From: Gammaproteobacteria bacterium | GTDB lineage: Bacteria; Pseudomonadota; Gammaproteobacteria; GRL18 | Length of the DNA stretch: 39,175 nucleotides | Reading direction: 5' to 3' | Assembly: GCA_016744375.1 (NCBI GenBank) | Contig: JADGEM010000046.1 | Coordinates: forward strand, 1-39,175 | In this document: piece by piece, positions 15,839-24,843 of the stretch | How positions within the stretch are numbered: position 1 is the stretch's first letter | How the letters are laid out: every line of letters begins with the position of its first letter | Notes under the pieces: model-generated | The model's input: the letters and a program-made list of their open reading frames with translations, nothing else | Told to the model about the DNA's origin: nothing | Database searches by the model: none | Translations under genes and position numbers: made by a program

Positions 15839-16579
15839 ATGATATTAATACCCGCTATCGATTTAAAAGACGGTCAATGCGTACGTCTACGTCAGGGGCG
15901 TATGGATGATGATACCGTTTTTTCTGACAACCCCGTTGAAATGGCGGGACGATGGTATGATGCAGGTGCCCGCAGACTCCATCTGGTCGATTTAAATGGT
16001 GCATTTGAAGGCAAACCAGTTAACGGTGAAATCATCCAGGAGATCACTCGAACGTATCCTGAACTGCCCGTAGAAATCGGTGGCGGCATCCGTTCAATTG
16101 AAACAGTTGAAGCCTATCTTAATGCGGGTGTCGCCTACGTGATTATTGGCACTAAAGCCGTTGAAGATCCTGAATTTGTCACCCAGCTCTGTAAAGAATT
16201 TCCCGGCAATGTCATTGTTGGCCTGGATGCTCTAGAAGGTAAAGTCGCCATTAAGGGCTGGGCTGAAGTGTCAGATGTGGATCTATTTGATCTGTCAAAA
16301 CAGTTTGAAAATGATGGTGTGGATGCCATTATTTATACTGACATCAGCCGTGACGGCATGATGCAGGGCGCCAATGTAGAAAATACCGCAGCTCTGGCTC
16401 AGGCTATCAATATCCCAGTCATTGCTTCTGGCGGTATTCATGACTTAAACGATGTCGAAGCAATTTGTAAAGTTGCCCACCACGGTATCTCCGGGGCCAT
16501 CACTGGCCGCGCCATCTATGAGGGCACTCTGGACTTTGCTGAAGGACAAAAATTAGCTGATACTCTGCTTGGAAACTAA
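15839..16579 (+). CDS. hisA: phosphoribosylformimino-AICAR ribotide isomerase HisA
   Basis: A 246-residue half-symmetric beta-alpha barrel enzyme that performs the Amadori rearrangement of ProFAR. It has the catalytic Asp8 (PAIDLKDG), phosphate-binding VEIGGGIRS and VIASGGI, and the second acidic residue in YTDISRDGM. The length is standard. It is 11 bp from hisF and is preceded by an AGTGAGT-type ribosome-binding site. Confidence 0.96.
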   Translation: MILIPAIDLKDGQCVRLRQGRMDDDTVFSDNPVEMAGRWYDAGARRLHLVDLNGAFEGKPVNGEIIQEITRTYPELPVEIGGGIRSIETVEAYLNAGVAYVIIGTKAVEDPEFVTQLCKEFPGNVIVGLDALEGKVAIKGWAEVSDVDLFDLSKQFENDGVDAIIYTDISRDGMMQGANVENTAALAQAINIPVIASGGIHDLNDVEAICKVAHHGISGAITGRAIYEGTLDFAEGQKLADTLLGN

Positions 16580-16590
16580 CAGGAACTCAA

Positions 16591-17364
16591 ATGGCACTCG
16601 CAAAACGCATAATTCCCTGTCTGGATGTCGATAAAGGCCGGGTAGTTAAAGGTGTACAATTCGTCGATATCCGTGACGCCGGCGATCCAGTTGAAGTGGC
16701 CCGGCGCTATAATAGTGAAGGCGCTGACGAAATAACTTTTTTAGATATCACCGCTACACACGAAGGCAGAGACACTATTGTTCACGTGGTTGAACAAGTA
16801 GCTGGTGAAATTTTTATTCCCCTTACTGTGGGCGGTGGTATTCGTACCGTCGAGGATGTCCGTTTGATGCTTAATGCCGGTGCGGATAAAGTGGCTATCA
16901 ATTCTGCCGCTGTCGCCAACCCTGATTTTGTCAGAGAAGCCGCCGAAAAGTTCGGCAACCAATGTATTGTTGTTGCCATTGATGCCAAGCAGGTTGAAAG
17001 TGACAGCGATGAACCTCGCTGGGAAATATTTACCCATGGCGGCCGTAAAGCAACGGGCATTGATGCCATTGAATGGTCCAAAAAAATGGTCTCCTATGGG
17101 GCCGGAGAACTTCTTGTCACCAGTATGGATAATGATGGTGTTAAAAATGGTTTTGACCTCCCTTTGACGCGTACCATCAGTGATAATGTTGCAGTGCCCG
17201 TCATTGCTTCCGGCGGCGTCGGTAACCTGGATCACCTGGCAGAAGGTGTTCTTGAAGGTCATGCGGATGCCGTTTTGGCCGCCAGCATTTTTCACTTCGC
17301 GGAATACAGTGTAGGGGAAGCAAAGCGCCATATGGCTGAGAAAGGTATAGAGGTTCGCTTATAA
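16591..17364 (+). CDS. hisF: imidazole glycerol phosphate synthase, cyclase subunit HisF
   Basis: A 257-residue barrel subunit paired with HisH. It closes the imidazole ring and releases AICAR to the purine pathway. Catalytic Asp12 is in [15 protein letters not shown] and the second acidic residue in [11 protein letters not shown]. Phosphate-binding loops are VGGGIRT and VIASGGVG. Its stop codon overlaps the hisI start by one base (TAATG), suggesting translational coupling. Confidence 0.97.
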   Translation: MALAKRIIPCLDVDKGRVVKGVQFVDIRDAGDPVEVARRYNSEGADEITFLDITATHEGRDTIVHVVEQVAGEIFIPLTVGGGIRTVEDVRLMLNAGADKVAINSAAVANPDFVREAAEKFGNQCIVVAIDAKQVESDSDEPRWEIFTHGGRKATGIDAIEWSKKMVSYGAGELLVTSMDNDGVKNGFDLPLTRTISDNVAVPVIASGGVGNLDHLAEGVLEGHADAVLAASIFHFAEYSVGEAKRHMAEKGIEVRL

Positions 17365-17786
17365 TGGCAGCTGAAACAGAAAGTTGGCTCGATGAACTAA
17401 AGTGGGACGGTCAAGGCTTGATTCCCGCAATTGCTCAGGATGAAAAAACCGGTAAGGTAGTGATGTTTGCCTGGATGAACCGGGAATCACTGGCAATGAC
17501 TGTTGAAATGGGCCGCGCCATCTACTGGTCACGGTCGCGGGCAAAAATATGGCCAAAGGGTGAAGAATCTGGTCATGTGCAGAAGCTTAAATCAATCCGT
17601 GTTGACTGTGATAAAGATGTTATCTTAATGAGCATCGAACAGATTGGCGGTATTGCTTGCCATACGGGTCGAGAGAGTTGCTTCTATTTTGAACTGGGCG
17701 AATTTAAAGAAGGTTCTCAGGAAAACTCCAAGCACTGGCAAGCCGTTGAACCCGTAATAAAAAGCCCTGATGAGATCTATAAGTAA
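17364..17786 (+). CDS. hisI: phosphoribosyl-AMP cyclohydrolase HisI
   Basis: A 140-residue zinc- and magnesium-dependent hydrolase that opens the adenine ring of PR-AMP, the third step of the pathway. The Mg site is in [10 protein letters not shown], and the zinc cysteines in [14 protein letters not shown]. HisI and HisE are separate genes here, unlike the fused enteric HisIE. Its start is coupled to the hisF stop. Confidence 0.95.
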   Translation: MAAETESWLDELKWDGQGLIPAIAQDEKTGKVVMFAWMNRESLAMTVEMGRAIYWSRSRAKIWPKGEESGHVQKLKSIRVDCDKDVILMSIEQIGGIACHTGRESCFYFELGEFKEGSQENSKHWQAVEPVIKSPDEIYK

Positions 17787-17801
17787 CTGATAGGAAAAGA
17801 T

Positions 17802-18125
17802 GTGTCAAACGATATTCTGGAACAACTCGCACAAACTCTGGAAGCGCGCAAGCAAGCGGATCCCGAATCATCTTATGTTGCAAAACTGCATCAAAAAGGT
17901 TTGGATACCATCCTGAAAAAAATTGGTGAAGAAGCCACAGAAACCGTTATTGCCTCAAAAGGCGGAAAAAAAGACGAAATTATTTACGAAACAGCTGATT
18001 TATGGTTTCATAGCATGGTTATGTTATCCCATCATGGTTTAGGTCCTGGGGATGTACTCAACGAGCTTTCTCGCCGTTTTGGCTTGTCTGGCATTGAAGA
18101 AAAAGCTCATCGGAAACCTAAATAG
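17802..18125 (+). CDS. hisE: phosphoribosyl-ATP pyrophosphatase HisE
   Basis: A 107-residue all-helical MazG-like pyrophosphatase, the second step of the pathway, releasing PPi from PR-ATP. The signature [17 protein letters not shown] is followed by [17 protein letters not shown], which together hold the metal ligands. The start is GTG 17802; the nearby ATG at 17800 is in another frame. It sits 15 bp after hisI. Confidence 0.94.
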   Translation: MSNDILEQLAQTLEARKQADPESSYVAKLHQKGLDTILKKIGEEATETVIASKGGKKDEIIYETADLWFHSMVMLSHHGLGPGDVLNELSRRFGLSGIEEKAHRKPK

Positions 18126-18162
18126 CAGTCCTGAGTCTAAACTCAAGAGAAGTGAGGAAAAT

Positions 18163-18498
18163 ATGAGTGATTGCCTTTTTTGCAAAATCATTGCTGGTGA
18201 TATTCCTGCTGATATTGTCTATCAGGATGACAAAATCCTGGTGTTTAAAGACATCGCTCCCAAAGCTGATGTACATTTACTTATGATCCCAAAGATTCAT
18301 ATTGAAAGTTTGGCTCAATTAAATGAATCTCACAATGACCTCATAGCCTATATGATGTTAAAATTACCTGAGCTTGCAGAGGATCAAGGACTGAGTAGCG
18401 GCTTTCGTACTATTATTAATACGGGAAAGGATGGTGGTCAAGAAGTTTTTCACCTCCACACCCATTTGCTCGGTGGAAATAATCTACCCGGCTTTTAA
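18163..18498 (+). CDS. hinT: HIT family hydrolase (HinT-like)
   Basis: A 111-residue histidine triad protein. The N-terminus [20 protein letters not shown] carries the two zinc-type cysteines, and the active site is HLHTHLLGG near the C-terminus. HinT-type enzymes hydrolyse purine nucleoside phosphoramidates. ATG 18163 has a GAGG site just upstream (AAGTGAGGAAAAT). The frame extends further upstream over the hisE end but without family residues. It lies between hisE and tatA, as in several gammaproteobacteria. Confidence 0.93.
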   Translation: MSDCLFCKIIAGDIPADIVYQDDKILVFKDIAPKADVHLLMIPKIHIESLAQLNESHNDLIAYMMLKLPELAEDQGLSSGFRTIINTGKDGGQEVFHLHTHLLGGNNLPGF

Positions 18499-18539
18499 CT
18501 TTTTTATTTTATTTGGTTTATTTATTACTGGAGAACCCC

Positions 18540-18785
18540 ATGGGATTTGGCCCTTTAGAATTATTTATTATCCTGGCAATTGTACTGGTTTTGTTTGGCG
18601 CAAAAAAATTACGCAATATCGGCGGCGACTTGGGTGGTGCCATTAAAAATTTCAAATCAGCAATGAACGAAGAAGAAAAAGCTTCCGATGATAAATCAAC
18701 GACTGAAAACCAGGTGCAACTCGATAAAGACGGCGGCACAACGATTGAAGGTAAGGTCGAAAGCAAAACAAACGAAAAAGTTTAA
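18540..18785 (+). CDS. tatA: twin-arginine translocase subunit TatA
   Basis: The 81-residue protein has a short N-terminal helix ([19 protein letters not shown]), the FG-KKL hinge and an amphipathic helix ([18 protein letters not shown]), followed by an acidic tail. TatA oligomers form the passage for folded proteins across the inner membrane. The ATG at 18540 has a GGAG site. An in-frame ATG at 18513 would add nine residues not typical of TatA. Confidence 0.95.
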   Translation: MGFGPLELFIILAIVLVLFGAKKLRNIGGDLGGAIKNFKSAMNEEEKASDDKSTTENQVQLDKDGGTTIEGKVESKTNEKV

Positions 18786-18842
18786 CGTTTTCATTAGTTG
18801 TTCTTATATTTGTTATTATAAACAAGGTTGCTTTAGTAAAGT

Positions 18843-19310
18843 ATGTTCGATATAGGCTTTTGGGAACTATCCCTGATTGGAATTGTTGCATTATTGGTCA
18901 TCGGCCCCGAACGTTTGCCGGCAGTTGCAAGAACTGTTGGCAAATATTTTGGCCGTGCCAATCGTTTTATTACGAATGTAAAAAACGATATCAGCAAAGA
19001 ACTTAAAGATGAAGATCTGAAACAGATTCTTGCAGAACAACAAAAACTGGCTGATGGCTTTAAAAACGCAGCCAGCTCAATGAATTCAGCAGTCAATTCT
19101 GAAACAGAATCACTGCGCAGCAGTGTCAGTATGGATGATATTCTGGAGATTGAAGAGTCTTCAACCTCTAATAAAGAGTCTTCAACCTCGAATAAGGAGT
19201 CTTCAACTCGTAGTAAAGAGCCTTCAACCTCTAATAAAGAGTCCTCAACAAGCAGTAAAGACCCTGAATCCGCACTGACCGAAACACAGACCAGCACAGA
19301 AAAATCATGA
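18843..19310 (+). CDS. tatB: twin-arginine translocase subunit TatB with repeat tail
   Basis: The 155-residue subunit starts MFDIGFWELSLIGIVALLVIG, then PERLPAVARTVGKYFG, the TatB signature including Glu8 and the GPERLP hinge. TatB and TatC together recognise the twin-arginine signal. A helical region runs to about residue 100. Residues 105-139 are five seven-residue repeats (ESSTSNK-type) in the disordered tail. The ATG of tatC overlaps its stop by 4 bp. The repeats are a lineage-specific addition to a tail that tolerates length change. Confidence 0.95.
   Translation: MFDIGFWELSLIGIVALLVIGPERLPAVARTVGKYFGRANRFITNVKNDISKELKDEDLKQILAEQQKLADGFKNAASSMNSAVNSETESLRSSVSMDDILEIEESSTSNKESSTSNKESSTRSKEPSTSNKESSTSSKDPESALTETQTSTEKS
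19155..19259 (+). repeat. five 21-bp ESSTSNK-coding repeats in tatB
   Basis: Five in-frame 21-bp units at 19155, 19176, 19197, 19218 and 19239 encode ESSTSNK, ESSTSNK, ESSTRSK, EPSTSNK and ESSTSSK. The core GAGTCTTCAAC is shared with the 18-bp units in the kinase and tatC genes. Confidence 0.95.
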
Positions 19311-20302
19311 GTGAAAACCACCAGAATACTGATACTCAAATGGAAAATGAACAACCGTTCATGGCCCATTTGATCGAACTTCGCGATCGCATTTTACGCA
19401 TTGTCATCGTTGTAACAGCCTTCTTTATGTGCCTGTTCTTTTTTGCCAACGATCTCTACCATATGGTCTCTACCCCTCTTCTGGCACAATTGCCCGAAGG
19501 CAGCACGATGATTGCTACTGGCGTAGCAGCGCCCTTTTTAACCCCATTTAAGCTCAGTTTGGTTGCTTCAATTTTTCTTGCAATTCCTTATATTTTTTAC
19601 CAATTCTGGTCCTTTGTTGCACCGGGTTTATACCAGCATGAAAAGCAGCTGGCACTGCCTTTAGTCGCCTCAAGCGTTATTTTATTTTATGGCGGTATTG
19701 TATTTTCATTTTATATTGTTTTTCCATTAATGTTTGCCTTTTTTACGGCCACAACTCCTGAAGGTGTTGCCATGATGACAGACATCAGTCAATACCTCGA
19801 CTTTATTCTAAAAATGTTTTTTGCTTTTGGTGTTGCTTTTGAAGTCCCTATTGTCACCATCGTTCTGACAATAACCGGCGTCACTAATGCAGACAAACTT
19901 GCAGAAAAACGGGCCTATGTCATAGTTGGCTCATTTGTCCTGGGCATGTTACTGACACCACCTGACATTGTTTCACAAACACTGCTCGCAATTCCCATCT
20001 GGCTCCTTTATGAATTAGGCATTATCTTCTCTCGCATCATTGGCAACAGAAAAGCCAGAGAAGCTGAGAGGCAGGAGTCTTCAACTAGTAAAGAGTCTTC
20101 AACCGATAAAGAGCCTTCAGCTAGTAAGGAGTCATCAACCAATAAAGAGTCTTCAACTAGTAAGGAGTCTTCAACCAGTGAAAAATCTTCTTCTCCTGAT
20201 GACAATGAATCAACTGAAGCAGATGAACCTCGTTACAAGTCAATGACCGATGAAGAAATGGAAGCAGAACTGGATGCAATAGAACGCGAAGAAAAATCAT
20301 AA
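19307..20302 (+). CDS. tatC: twin-arginine translocase subunit TatC with repeat tail
   Basis: The 331-residue integral membrane protein is the signal-peptide receptor of the Tat pathway. The N-terminal signature PFMAHLIELRDRILRI and six membrane helices are visible; later family motifs are QFWSFVAPGLYQHEK and LLTPPDIVSQ. The usual TatC ends near residue 250. Here an extra cytoplasmic tail of about 75 residues contains six ESSTSK-type repeats (257-292) and an acidic end (MTDEEMEAELDAIEREEKS). It overlaps tatB by 4 bp and is followed at once by a hairpin that probably ends the long his-tat transcript. Confidence 0.95.
   Translation: MSENHQNTDTQMENEQPFMAHLIELRDRILRIVIVVTAFFMCLFFFANDLYHMVSTPLLAQLPEGSTMIATGVAAPFLTPFKLSLVASIFLAIPYIFYQFWSFVAPGLYQHEKQLALPLVASSVILFYGGIVFSFYIVFPLMFAFFTATTPEGVAMMTDISQYLDFILKMFFAFGVAFEVPIVTIVLTITGVTNADKLAEKRAYVIVGSFVLGMLLTPPDIVSQTLLAIPIWLLYELGIIFSRIIGNRKAREAERQESSTSKESSTDKEPSASKESSTNKESSTSKESSTSEKSSSPDDNESTEADEPRYKSMTDEEMEAELDAIEREEKS
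20075..20182 (+). repeat. six 18-bp ESSTSK-coding repeats in tatC
   Basis: Six in-frame 18-bp units start at 20075, 20093, 20111, 20129, 20147 and 20165. They encode ESSTSK, ESSTDK, EPSASK, ESSTNK, ESSTSK and ESSTSE. A worn partial unit (KSSSPDD) follows. Confidence 0.95.
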
Positions 20303-20327
20303 GTACCCGGAAAACTTCCGAGTACTT
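20301..20327. terminator. hairpin between convergent tatC and the PilZ-like gene
   Basis: The arms AAGTACCCGGAA (20301-20312) and TTCCGAGTACTT (20316-20327) form a 12-bp stem with one mismatch and a 3-base loop. It starts within the tatC stop codon and lies 8 bp before the end of the convergent gene, so it can serve both. Confidence 0.65.
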
Positions 20328-20334
20328 TGAAGAA

Positions 20335-22116
20335 TTATTTTGACTTAGAGCTGACCGTAAATGCCACTTGCTCAAATGAGTCTGTGGCGACTAAAACCTT
20401 TGATAACGTAACATAGTTTATTTTTTCATTATGCCAGACTTTAAGAACACTCCCTTGATCATAGAGACCTGATGGCACAATCAAGTGAAGTTTACCGCCC
20501 TTTCCTTTCGTGTCATTTTCTGAAATCAAAAATGCTCTTTGATACTGCCCTCCTGCACTTGCCCCCTTCATTCCTTTGACAGCAATTGCTCTGGATTGCA
20601 CTGCAACCAGCTGCAAACCAATGGCCATACCTCGATGTGGATTCACCCGCAGCCATTTCACAACAGCAAGACAGTATGCTTTTTCTATATTTAAACGATA
20701 AGCAACCAGCATTCCAACTCCAATAGGTACATCAATGTCATTTTTACTGACTAACAACATGCCATGAGCACTTTCATTTTTTTGCTTCCAGTTTTCTTCT
20801 TTCAGGTGTTGATTAAGTAACTCTTGTGATGCAGAGAGGTTAGCATTAACAATAGAGTTGGCATAGATATGTTCCCATTCATCACCAATTACACTTGATT
20901 CCTCAACAAAAGGATTAACACTTTGCAATTCACCCATAGGATTTTTTTTATCTAATAGTCTAGCCTCTTCCAGTAAACCGACCAGATTAATATCTGAATC
21001 ATCTTTTGACTGATTTACCTCCAGTTTTTGTTCCAGTTGTGCATCTATTTCACCCTGAGGATCGAATGTCTTTCTATGGCCAATAAAATGATGACAAGCC
21101 CTCAAGCCTGAAACCAGTTTAATCTCATTCCCCACTAATAAACGCTCTTCAGAACGTTCTGAATGCAGGCTAATCTCATTATCAATTCGCTGAAGCATTT
21201 CATTATGCATACGAGTTTGATACGAAGAAACATGATGTTTTTTTTCTTTATTCACTTTCTCTAAATGGGCATCTAAATACACCTGTAATTTATTTGTGGT
21301 AATGACGCGCCATTCAAATTTTTCTATTTTAGATTTTCCAGTATCATTTTTTTGATTAAAATAATGAGGAGACTGATCAGACAGTAATTCAACAACAAAA
21401 TTATCTTCAGGTGCATGTTGCGAATAATTCTTAATATCACAATGCTCAACCCACGTTGCCATCAGGTGATAAATTTTTCGGGCTTCAAGTCGCATGAACC
21501 GATACGGATTCATAATTTTTAAAATAACAATTTGCAGATAACAATTGCTTATTGATGTCTGTTTTCTAACGACATAATCCTGAGCACCAATTCGTTCTGC
21601 CAGTAAATAGAGCTGGTTTAACTCCTGCCATATATAAGCAGGTTCAGATAAATAAAATTCAAAGCGCTCTACCAGTAATCTCGACAGATAGAATAATGCC
21701 ATAAATAATGATTCGGGAACCAGACTGCCAAGATACTGATCAATCAAATCATTATCTTCGGCTATATCATGAATCACAACTTGGTAGGCGATTGAACTTT
21801 CAAGTAGCAATTGTTGCAATTGGTTTATAAGTAAGTGATATTCTTCACTGATAGGAAAGGCAATTGAGTTTGTTTTTTTTATCAGAACTTCCATCTCTTT
21901 CTGTATTTCAGTATCAAGAACAGCCATTATGGACATTCTGACATCCGGTGGGCATTTGATTCGGTTTAATTTAACAAGCGTATCTAAAAAACCCTGTTGA
22001 TCCATGTGATCACGCTCATTTAACCAGTTTTGCACAGAGATTTCATCAGGCCTGATACCCTGATAATCATCAAAAACAACTTTTTGCACAGGAATACGTA
22101 AAGTAGGTGTAAACAT
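20335..22116 (-). CDS. unknown 593-residue protein with a PilZ-like C-terminal domain
   Basis: I do not firmly recognise this protein. Residues 1-440 are mostly helical and soluble, with no signal or membrane segment. Residues 447-505 read NESAHGMLL, GVGMLVAYRL, AVVKWLRV and RGMAIGLQLV. This follows the order of a PilZ beta-barrel (N-x-S-xx-G, then a hydrophobic strand, G-V-V-x-W, I-G). The PilZ RxxxR motif needed for tight c-di-GMP binding is not visible before it (KEENWKQK). A second beta-rich part follows (about 520-593). It could be a c-di-GMP effector that has lost or altered ligand binding. It converges on tatC, and its promoter must lie in the 361-bp gap before the PstS-like gene. Confidence 0.6.
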   Translation of the reverse strand: MFTPTLRIPVQKVVFDDYQGIRPDEISVQNWLNERDHMDQQGFLDTLVKLNRIKCPPDVRMSIMAVLDTEIQKEMEVLIKKTNSIAFPISEEYHLLINQLQQLLLESSIAYQVVIHDIAEDNDLIDQYLGSLVPESLFMALFYLSRLLVERFEFYLSEPAYIWQELNQLYLLAERIGAQDYVVRKQTSISNCYLQIVILKIMNPYRFMRLEARKIYHLMATWVEHCDIKNYSQHAPEDNFVVELLSDQSPHYFNQKNDTGKSKIEKFEWRVITTNKLQVYLDAHLEKVNKEKKHHVSSYQTRMHNEMLQRIDNEISLHSERSEERLLVGNEIKLVSGLRACHHFIGHRKTFDPQGEIDAQLEQKLEVNQSKDDSDINLVGLLEEARLLDKKNPMGELQSVNPFVEESSVIGDEWEHIYANSIVNANLSASQELLNQHLKEENWKQKNESAHGMLLVSKNDIDVPIGVGMLVAYRLNIEKAYCLAVVKWLRVNPHRGMAIGLQLVAVQSRAIAVKGMKGASAGGQYQRAFLISENDTKGKGGKLHLIVPSGLYDQGSVLKVWHNEKINYVTLSKVLVATDSFEQVAFTVSSKSK

Positions 22117-22477
22117 AAATATTATCCAGAATGTTTAATTGATATCATAAGTATAGACCATGACAGCCTCTCACCAATAAATAAGGCAGATTTTCATAAT
22201 AATTTGTGCCGTGGATCCAATAAACAATGCTCATATTCAAATCTTTCTATTATTCGCATCAAATTTATCATTGGGTTTACTAGCAACAAGCAATGGAAAA
22301 CCACAAGTGGTCTCACTATATCCTATAGCTTATATATTTTTTTATGCTTGATATACTAAGTTGACAGTTCCCTTGAAAGTACTAAAACGAACAATACCCT
22401 TAAAATAATAAGGGCTGTAAATTTAGATTATTTCCAGGGTTTAGCATACTATTATTTTTTCTTAAGCGGTAGTTAAT
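22117..22477. other. 361-bp divergent intergenic region
   Basis: No gene is seen. It holds promoters for two divergent genes but no strong sigma-70 pair. Noted elements are a TTGACA (22361-22366) without a matching -10, a small palindrome ACCAC-AA-GTGGT (22300-22311), and a 6-bp hairpin CCCTTA/TAAGGG (22397-22414). I could not find a Pho box. Confidence 0.5.
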
Positions 22478-23416
22478 ATGAAGCATGCATTTTTCAAATT
22501 TTTTCTACAAGCATTCTTGCTACTTTTCTCATCAACACTCATGGCAAGTAATGAATCAACTAGCAAAGCGAATACTTCTGATGATGTCCAGATAAAAAAA
22601 ATTATCTGGACAGGCTGTGGTATCACCAAAAAGGCATTTATGGCTGATATTGCTTCAGCCTATGAAAAAAAATATGGAGTCATTATTGACTTAAAAGGTG
22701 GCGGTGCTACCAAGGGTATTCGTGACACAAAATCTGGTGTATCACATATTGGCGGTACTTGCAGGATTCCTTTACATAACCGTGAAGAGGAGAGTATGTT
22801 ATTAAAATTAATTTTAGTAGCATGGGATGCTTTAGTGGTCATTGTTCATAAAGATACACCAATTGAAGATATCCAGAAACAAGAACTTATCGATGTTTTA
22901 AATGGAAAATTAATTTACTGGAATGAATTATCAGGCTGGCAGGGCAAAGAAGACAGTCAGCAAGAAATTGATATTTTTACCAGGAGATCAAAAATTTCTG
23001 GTGTTGGCTATACTCTCCGAAAAATACTGTTTAATGATACAGGTATGGAATTTAGCTCAACAAAATCATTTCCATCTTCAGGCCCATTGGAAAAAGGTAT
23101 AGAAAAAGAAAAAAATTCCTTCGCTGTCACCGGCATCTCCAGTGCCAGAAAAAGAGATGTTAAAATTCTTAATTTGAATGGCATAACACCTGATTATGAT
23201 ACGATTAAATCAGGAAATTATTTTATGTACCGCCCTCTGTATCTGACTTATACTTCACTTTACAAATTATCAAAAAATGAAAAAAAAGAGGTGAAGCGTT
23301 TTCTTAAATTTATTAAAAGTGAAGAGGCTGCAAAAATCATCAAGAAAAATGGTGTCGTACCATTCAAGGAAGGCTTTCATCTTGTCAGACAGCGACAGGA
23401 TATTTTTGGCAATTAA
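22478..23416 (+). CDS. orphan PstS-like periplasmic substrate-binding protein
   Basis: A 312-residue exported protein with a Sec signal peptide (KFFLQAFLLLFSSTLMAS, cleavage near residue 24). The PBP-like domain resembles phosphate-binding proteins, with IIWTGCGITKKAFMADIASAY, then LKGGGATKGIRDTKSG, HIGGTCR and FTRRSKISGVGYTLR. The end (FLKFIKSEEAAKIIKKNGVVPFKEGF) is typical for PstS-like proteins. No pstCAB genes are nearby, so it may serve a distant transporter or act as a sensor or scavenging lipid-free protein. Just after the signal peptide, NESTSKANTS resembles a single worn copy of the ESSTSK repeat seen elsewhere in this window. Confidence 0.8.
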   Translation: MKHAFFKFFLQAFLLLFSSTLMASNESTSKANTSDDVQIKKIIWTGCGITKKAFMADIASAYEKKYGVIIDLKGGGATKGIRDTKSGVSHIGGTCRIPLHNREEESMLLKLILVAWDALVVIVHKDTPIEDIQKQELIDVLNGKLIYWNELSGWQGKEDSQQEIDIFTRRSKISGVGYTLRKILFNDTGMEFSSTKSFPSSGPLEKGIEKEKNSFAVTGISSARKRDVKILNLNGITPDYDTIKSGNYFMYRPLYLTYTSLYKLSKNEKKEVKRFLKFIKSEEAAKIIKKNGVVPFKEGFHLVRQRQDIFGN

Positions 23417-23514
23417 AATAAGAAAAAACGTTCAGCTCAGCACACTTGAACTCTCTTATTTTGCAATTGTAATAAAAATTGTGGCGATTTTAACTCTTTA
23501 AAATTAATTAGGAA

Positions 23515-24843
23515 TCATTCTTCTAGCCACGCTCTACGAAAACTATCTCTTAGAGGACGCATTAAATATTCTGCCGGTGTTCTTTGACCTGTTCTTATGA
23601 ACACATCCGCCATCATACCAGGTTGCAATTTTTCATTCGCAAGTTTTCCAACTTCATCTTCAGAAAGTGTAATACGTGCATGGAAAAAATTCTCTCCTGA
23701 TTTCTCATCTATAATAGCATCAGCTGAAATATAGCTTAATTCTCCCCTCAGCTCAGGTGTTCGGCGTTGATTAAATGCAGTTATCTTAATTCCAGCTGGT
23801 AACCCAATATATAAATCATCTATATCTTTAGGTTCAATTTTGGCCTCAATAACCAACCTGTCTTTTTCAGGCACAATTTCTAATAACAAACTTCCTGGTG
23901 AAATAACACCTCCTATTGTATGTAAATTACTGTTCATTACTACACCATCAACCGGCGATCGTATTTCAATTTGCTCCATTACATACTCAGCTGTATTTTT
24001 TCTTTCCTTGAGATCATAGAGCTCTTCTTGTACTGTTTTGAGCTCTTTTACTACCGCTTCTTTAAAACTATTCTTTAGTTGATATTCTTCCAGTTGTTTT
24101 TCCGAAATAGCAGTTTCCTTAGCCGCAATATTTGACTGAATTTCACCAGATTCACCTTCTAGTTTTGCCGCCTCACGCTCTAACTCTAATACTCGTGTTT
24201 TACCAACCAAACCTTCTTTACGCAATGATTTAAGACTGTTCAATTCATCCTTAACAAACAATAGTTGTTTTCTTTTAGAATGCTTCTGAGAATTCAAACC
24301 TGCTATATCTTTGTTAATTGATACAATTTGTTTTTTTATGATATTAAATTGCCCCTGAAGTGAAGAGCGGCGTGCTAAGAAAAAAGTTATTTCAGTTTTA
24401 ATGGTTTCAGAAACTTTATTAGAATTTTTTATCAATTTACTTTTACTTAAAAGTGCTTGAGGAAATTGTATTTTATCCAGCTCATCTCTTTCAGCAACCA
24501 ATCGTGCATATTGCGCACTGGCAGCATCATAATTATCTTCCAAAATTGATAATGTTGCACCAGCCTTTGTATTGTCAAGGCGAACAAGAACACTACCCTG
24601 TCGAACGACATCACCATCACGAACAAAAATTTTTTCAACCACACCACCTTCAGCGTGTTGAATCTGCTTTCTACTTGAGTCCACTTTTAAAACGCCAGTA
24701 GAAACAACCGCTCTTGATAATGGAGCCAAAGTTGCCCAGGCAGTAAATCCGCCAAATGCAAAAACAATCACCATCAAGCCTGCAATAATTGGTTTTTTAG
24801 GATTAGTTGGAATTATAGGTATCGACTTCATGTCATTCGTCAT
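23515..24843 (-). CDS. type I secretion periplasmic adaptor (HlyD family)
   Basis: A 442-residue membrane-fusion protein with a short cytoplasmic N-terminus, one membrane helix (PIIAGLMVIVFAFGGFTAWA) and a lipoyl half-motif (GGVVEKIFVRDGDVVRQG). A long coiled coil spans about residues 95-285, the second lipoyl half is RSPVDGVVMNSNLHTIGG, and the C-terminal beta domain ends near GMMADVFIRTGQR. It links the inner-membrane ABC protein to an outer-membrane TolC-like channel. Its start overlaps the transporter gene by 11 bp, so the two are translated together. No TolC-type gene is present in the window. Confidence 0.93.
   Translation of the reverse strand: MTNDMKSIPIIPTNPKKPIIAGLMVIVFAFGGFTAWATLAPLSRAVVSTGVLKVDSSRKQIQHAEGGVVEKIFVRDGDVVRQGSVLVRLDNTKAGATLSILEDNYDAASAQYARLVAERDELDKIQFPQALLSKSKLIKNSNKVSETIKTEITFFLARRSSLQGQFNIIKKQIVSINKDIAGLNSQKHSKRKQLLFVKDELNSLKSLRKEGLVGKTRVLELEREAAKLEGESGEIQSNIAAKETAISEKQLEEYQLKNSFKEAVVKELKTVQEELYDLKERKNTAEYVMEQIEIRSPVDGVVMNSNLHTIGGVISPGSLLLEIVPEKDRLVIEAKIEPKDIDDLYIGLPAGIKITAFNQRRTPELRGELSYISADAIIDEKSGENFFHARITLSEDEVGKLANEKLQPGMMADVFIRTGQRTPAEYLMRPLRDSFRRAWLEE

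Noticed and set aside
16741..17331. 196-residue minus-strand ORF opposite hisF
   Set aside because: hisF on the other strand has every family motif; this frame has none and no plausible start signal.
18833..19369. 178-residue minus-strand ORF across tatB
   Set aside because: Its LLEVEDS-type repeats are just the reverse reading of the tatB repeats; TatB is well supported.
10058..20182. CRISPR-like arrays at the short repeats
   Set aside because: The units are contiguous, in frame and without unique spacers, and lie inside coding genes. There are no cas genes.
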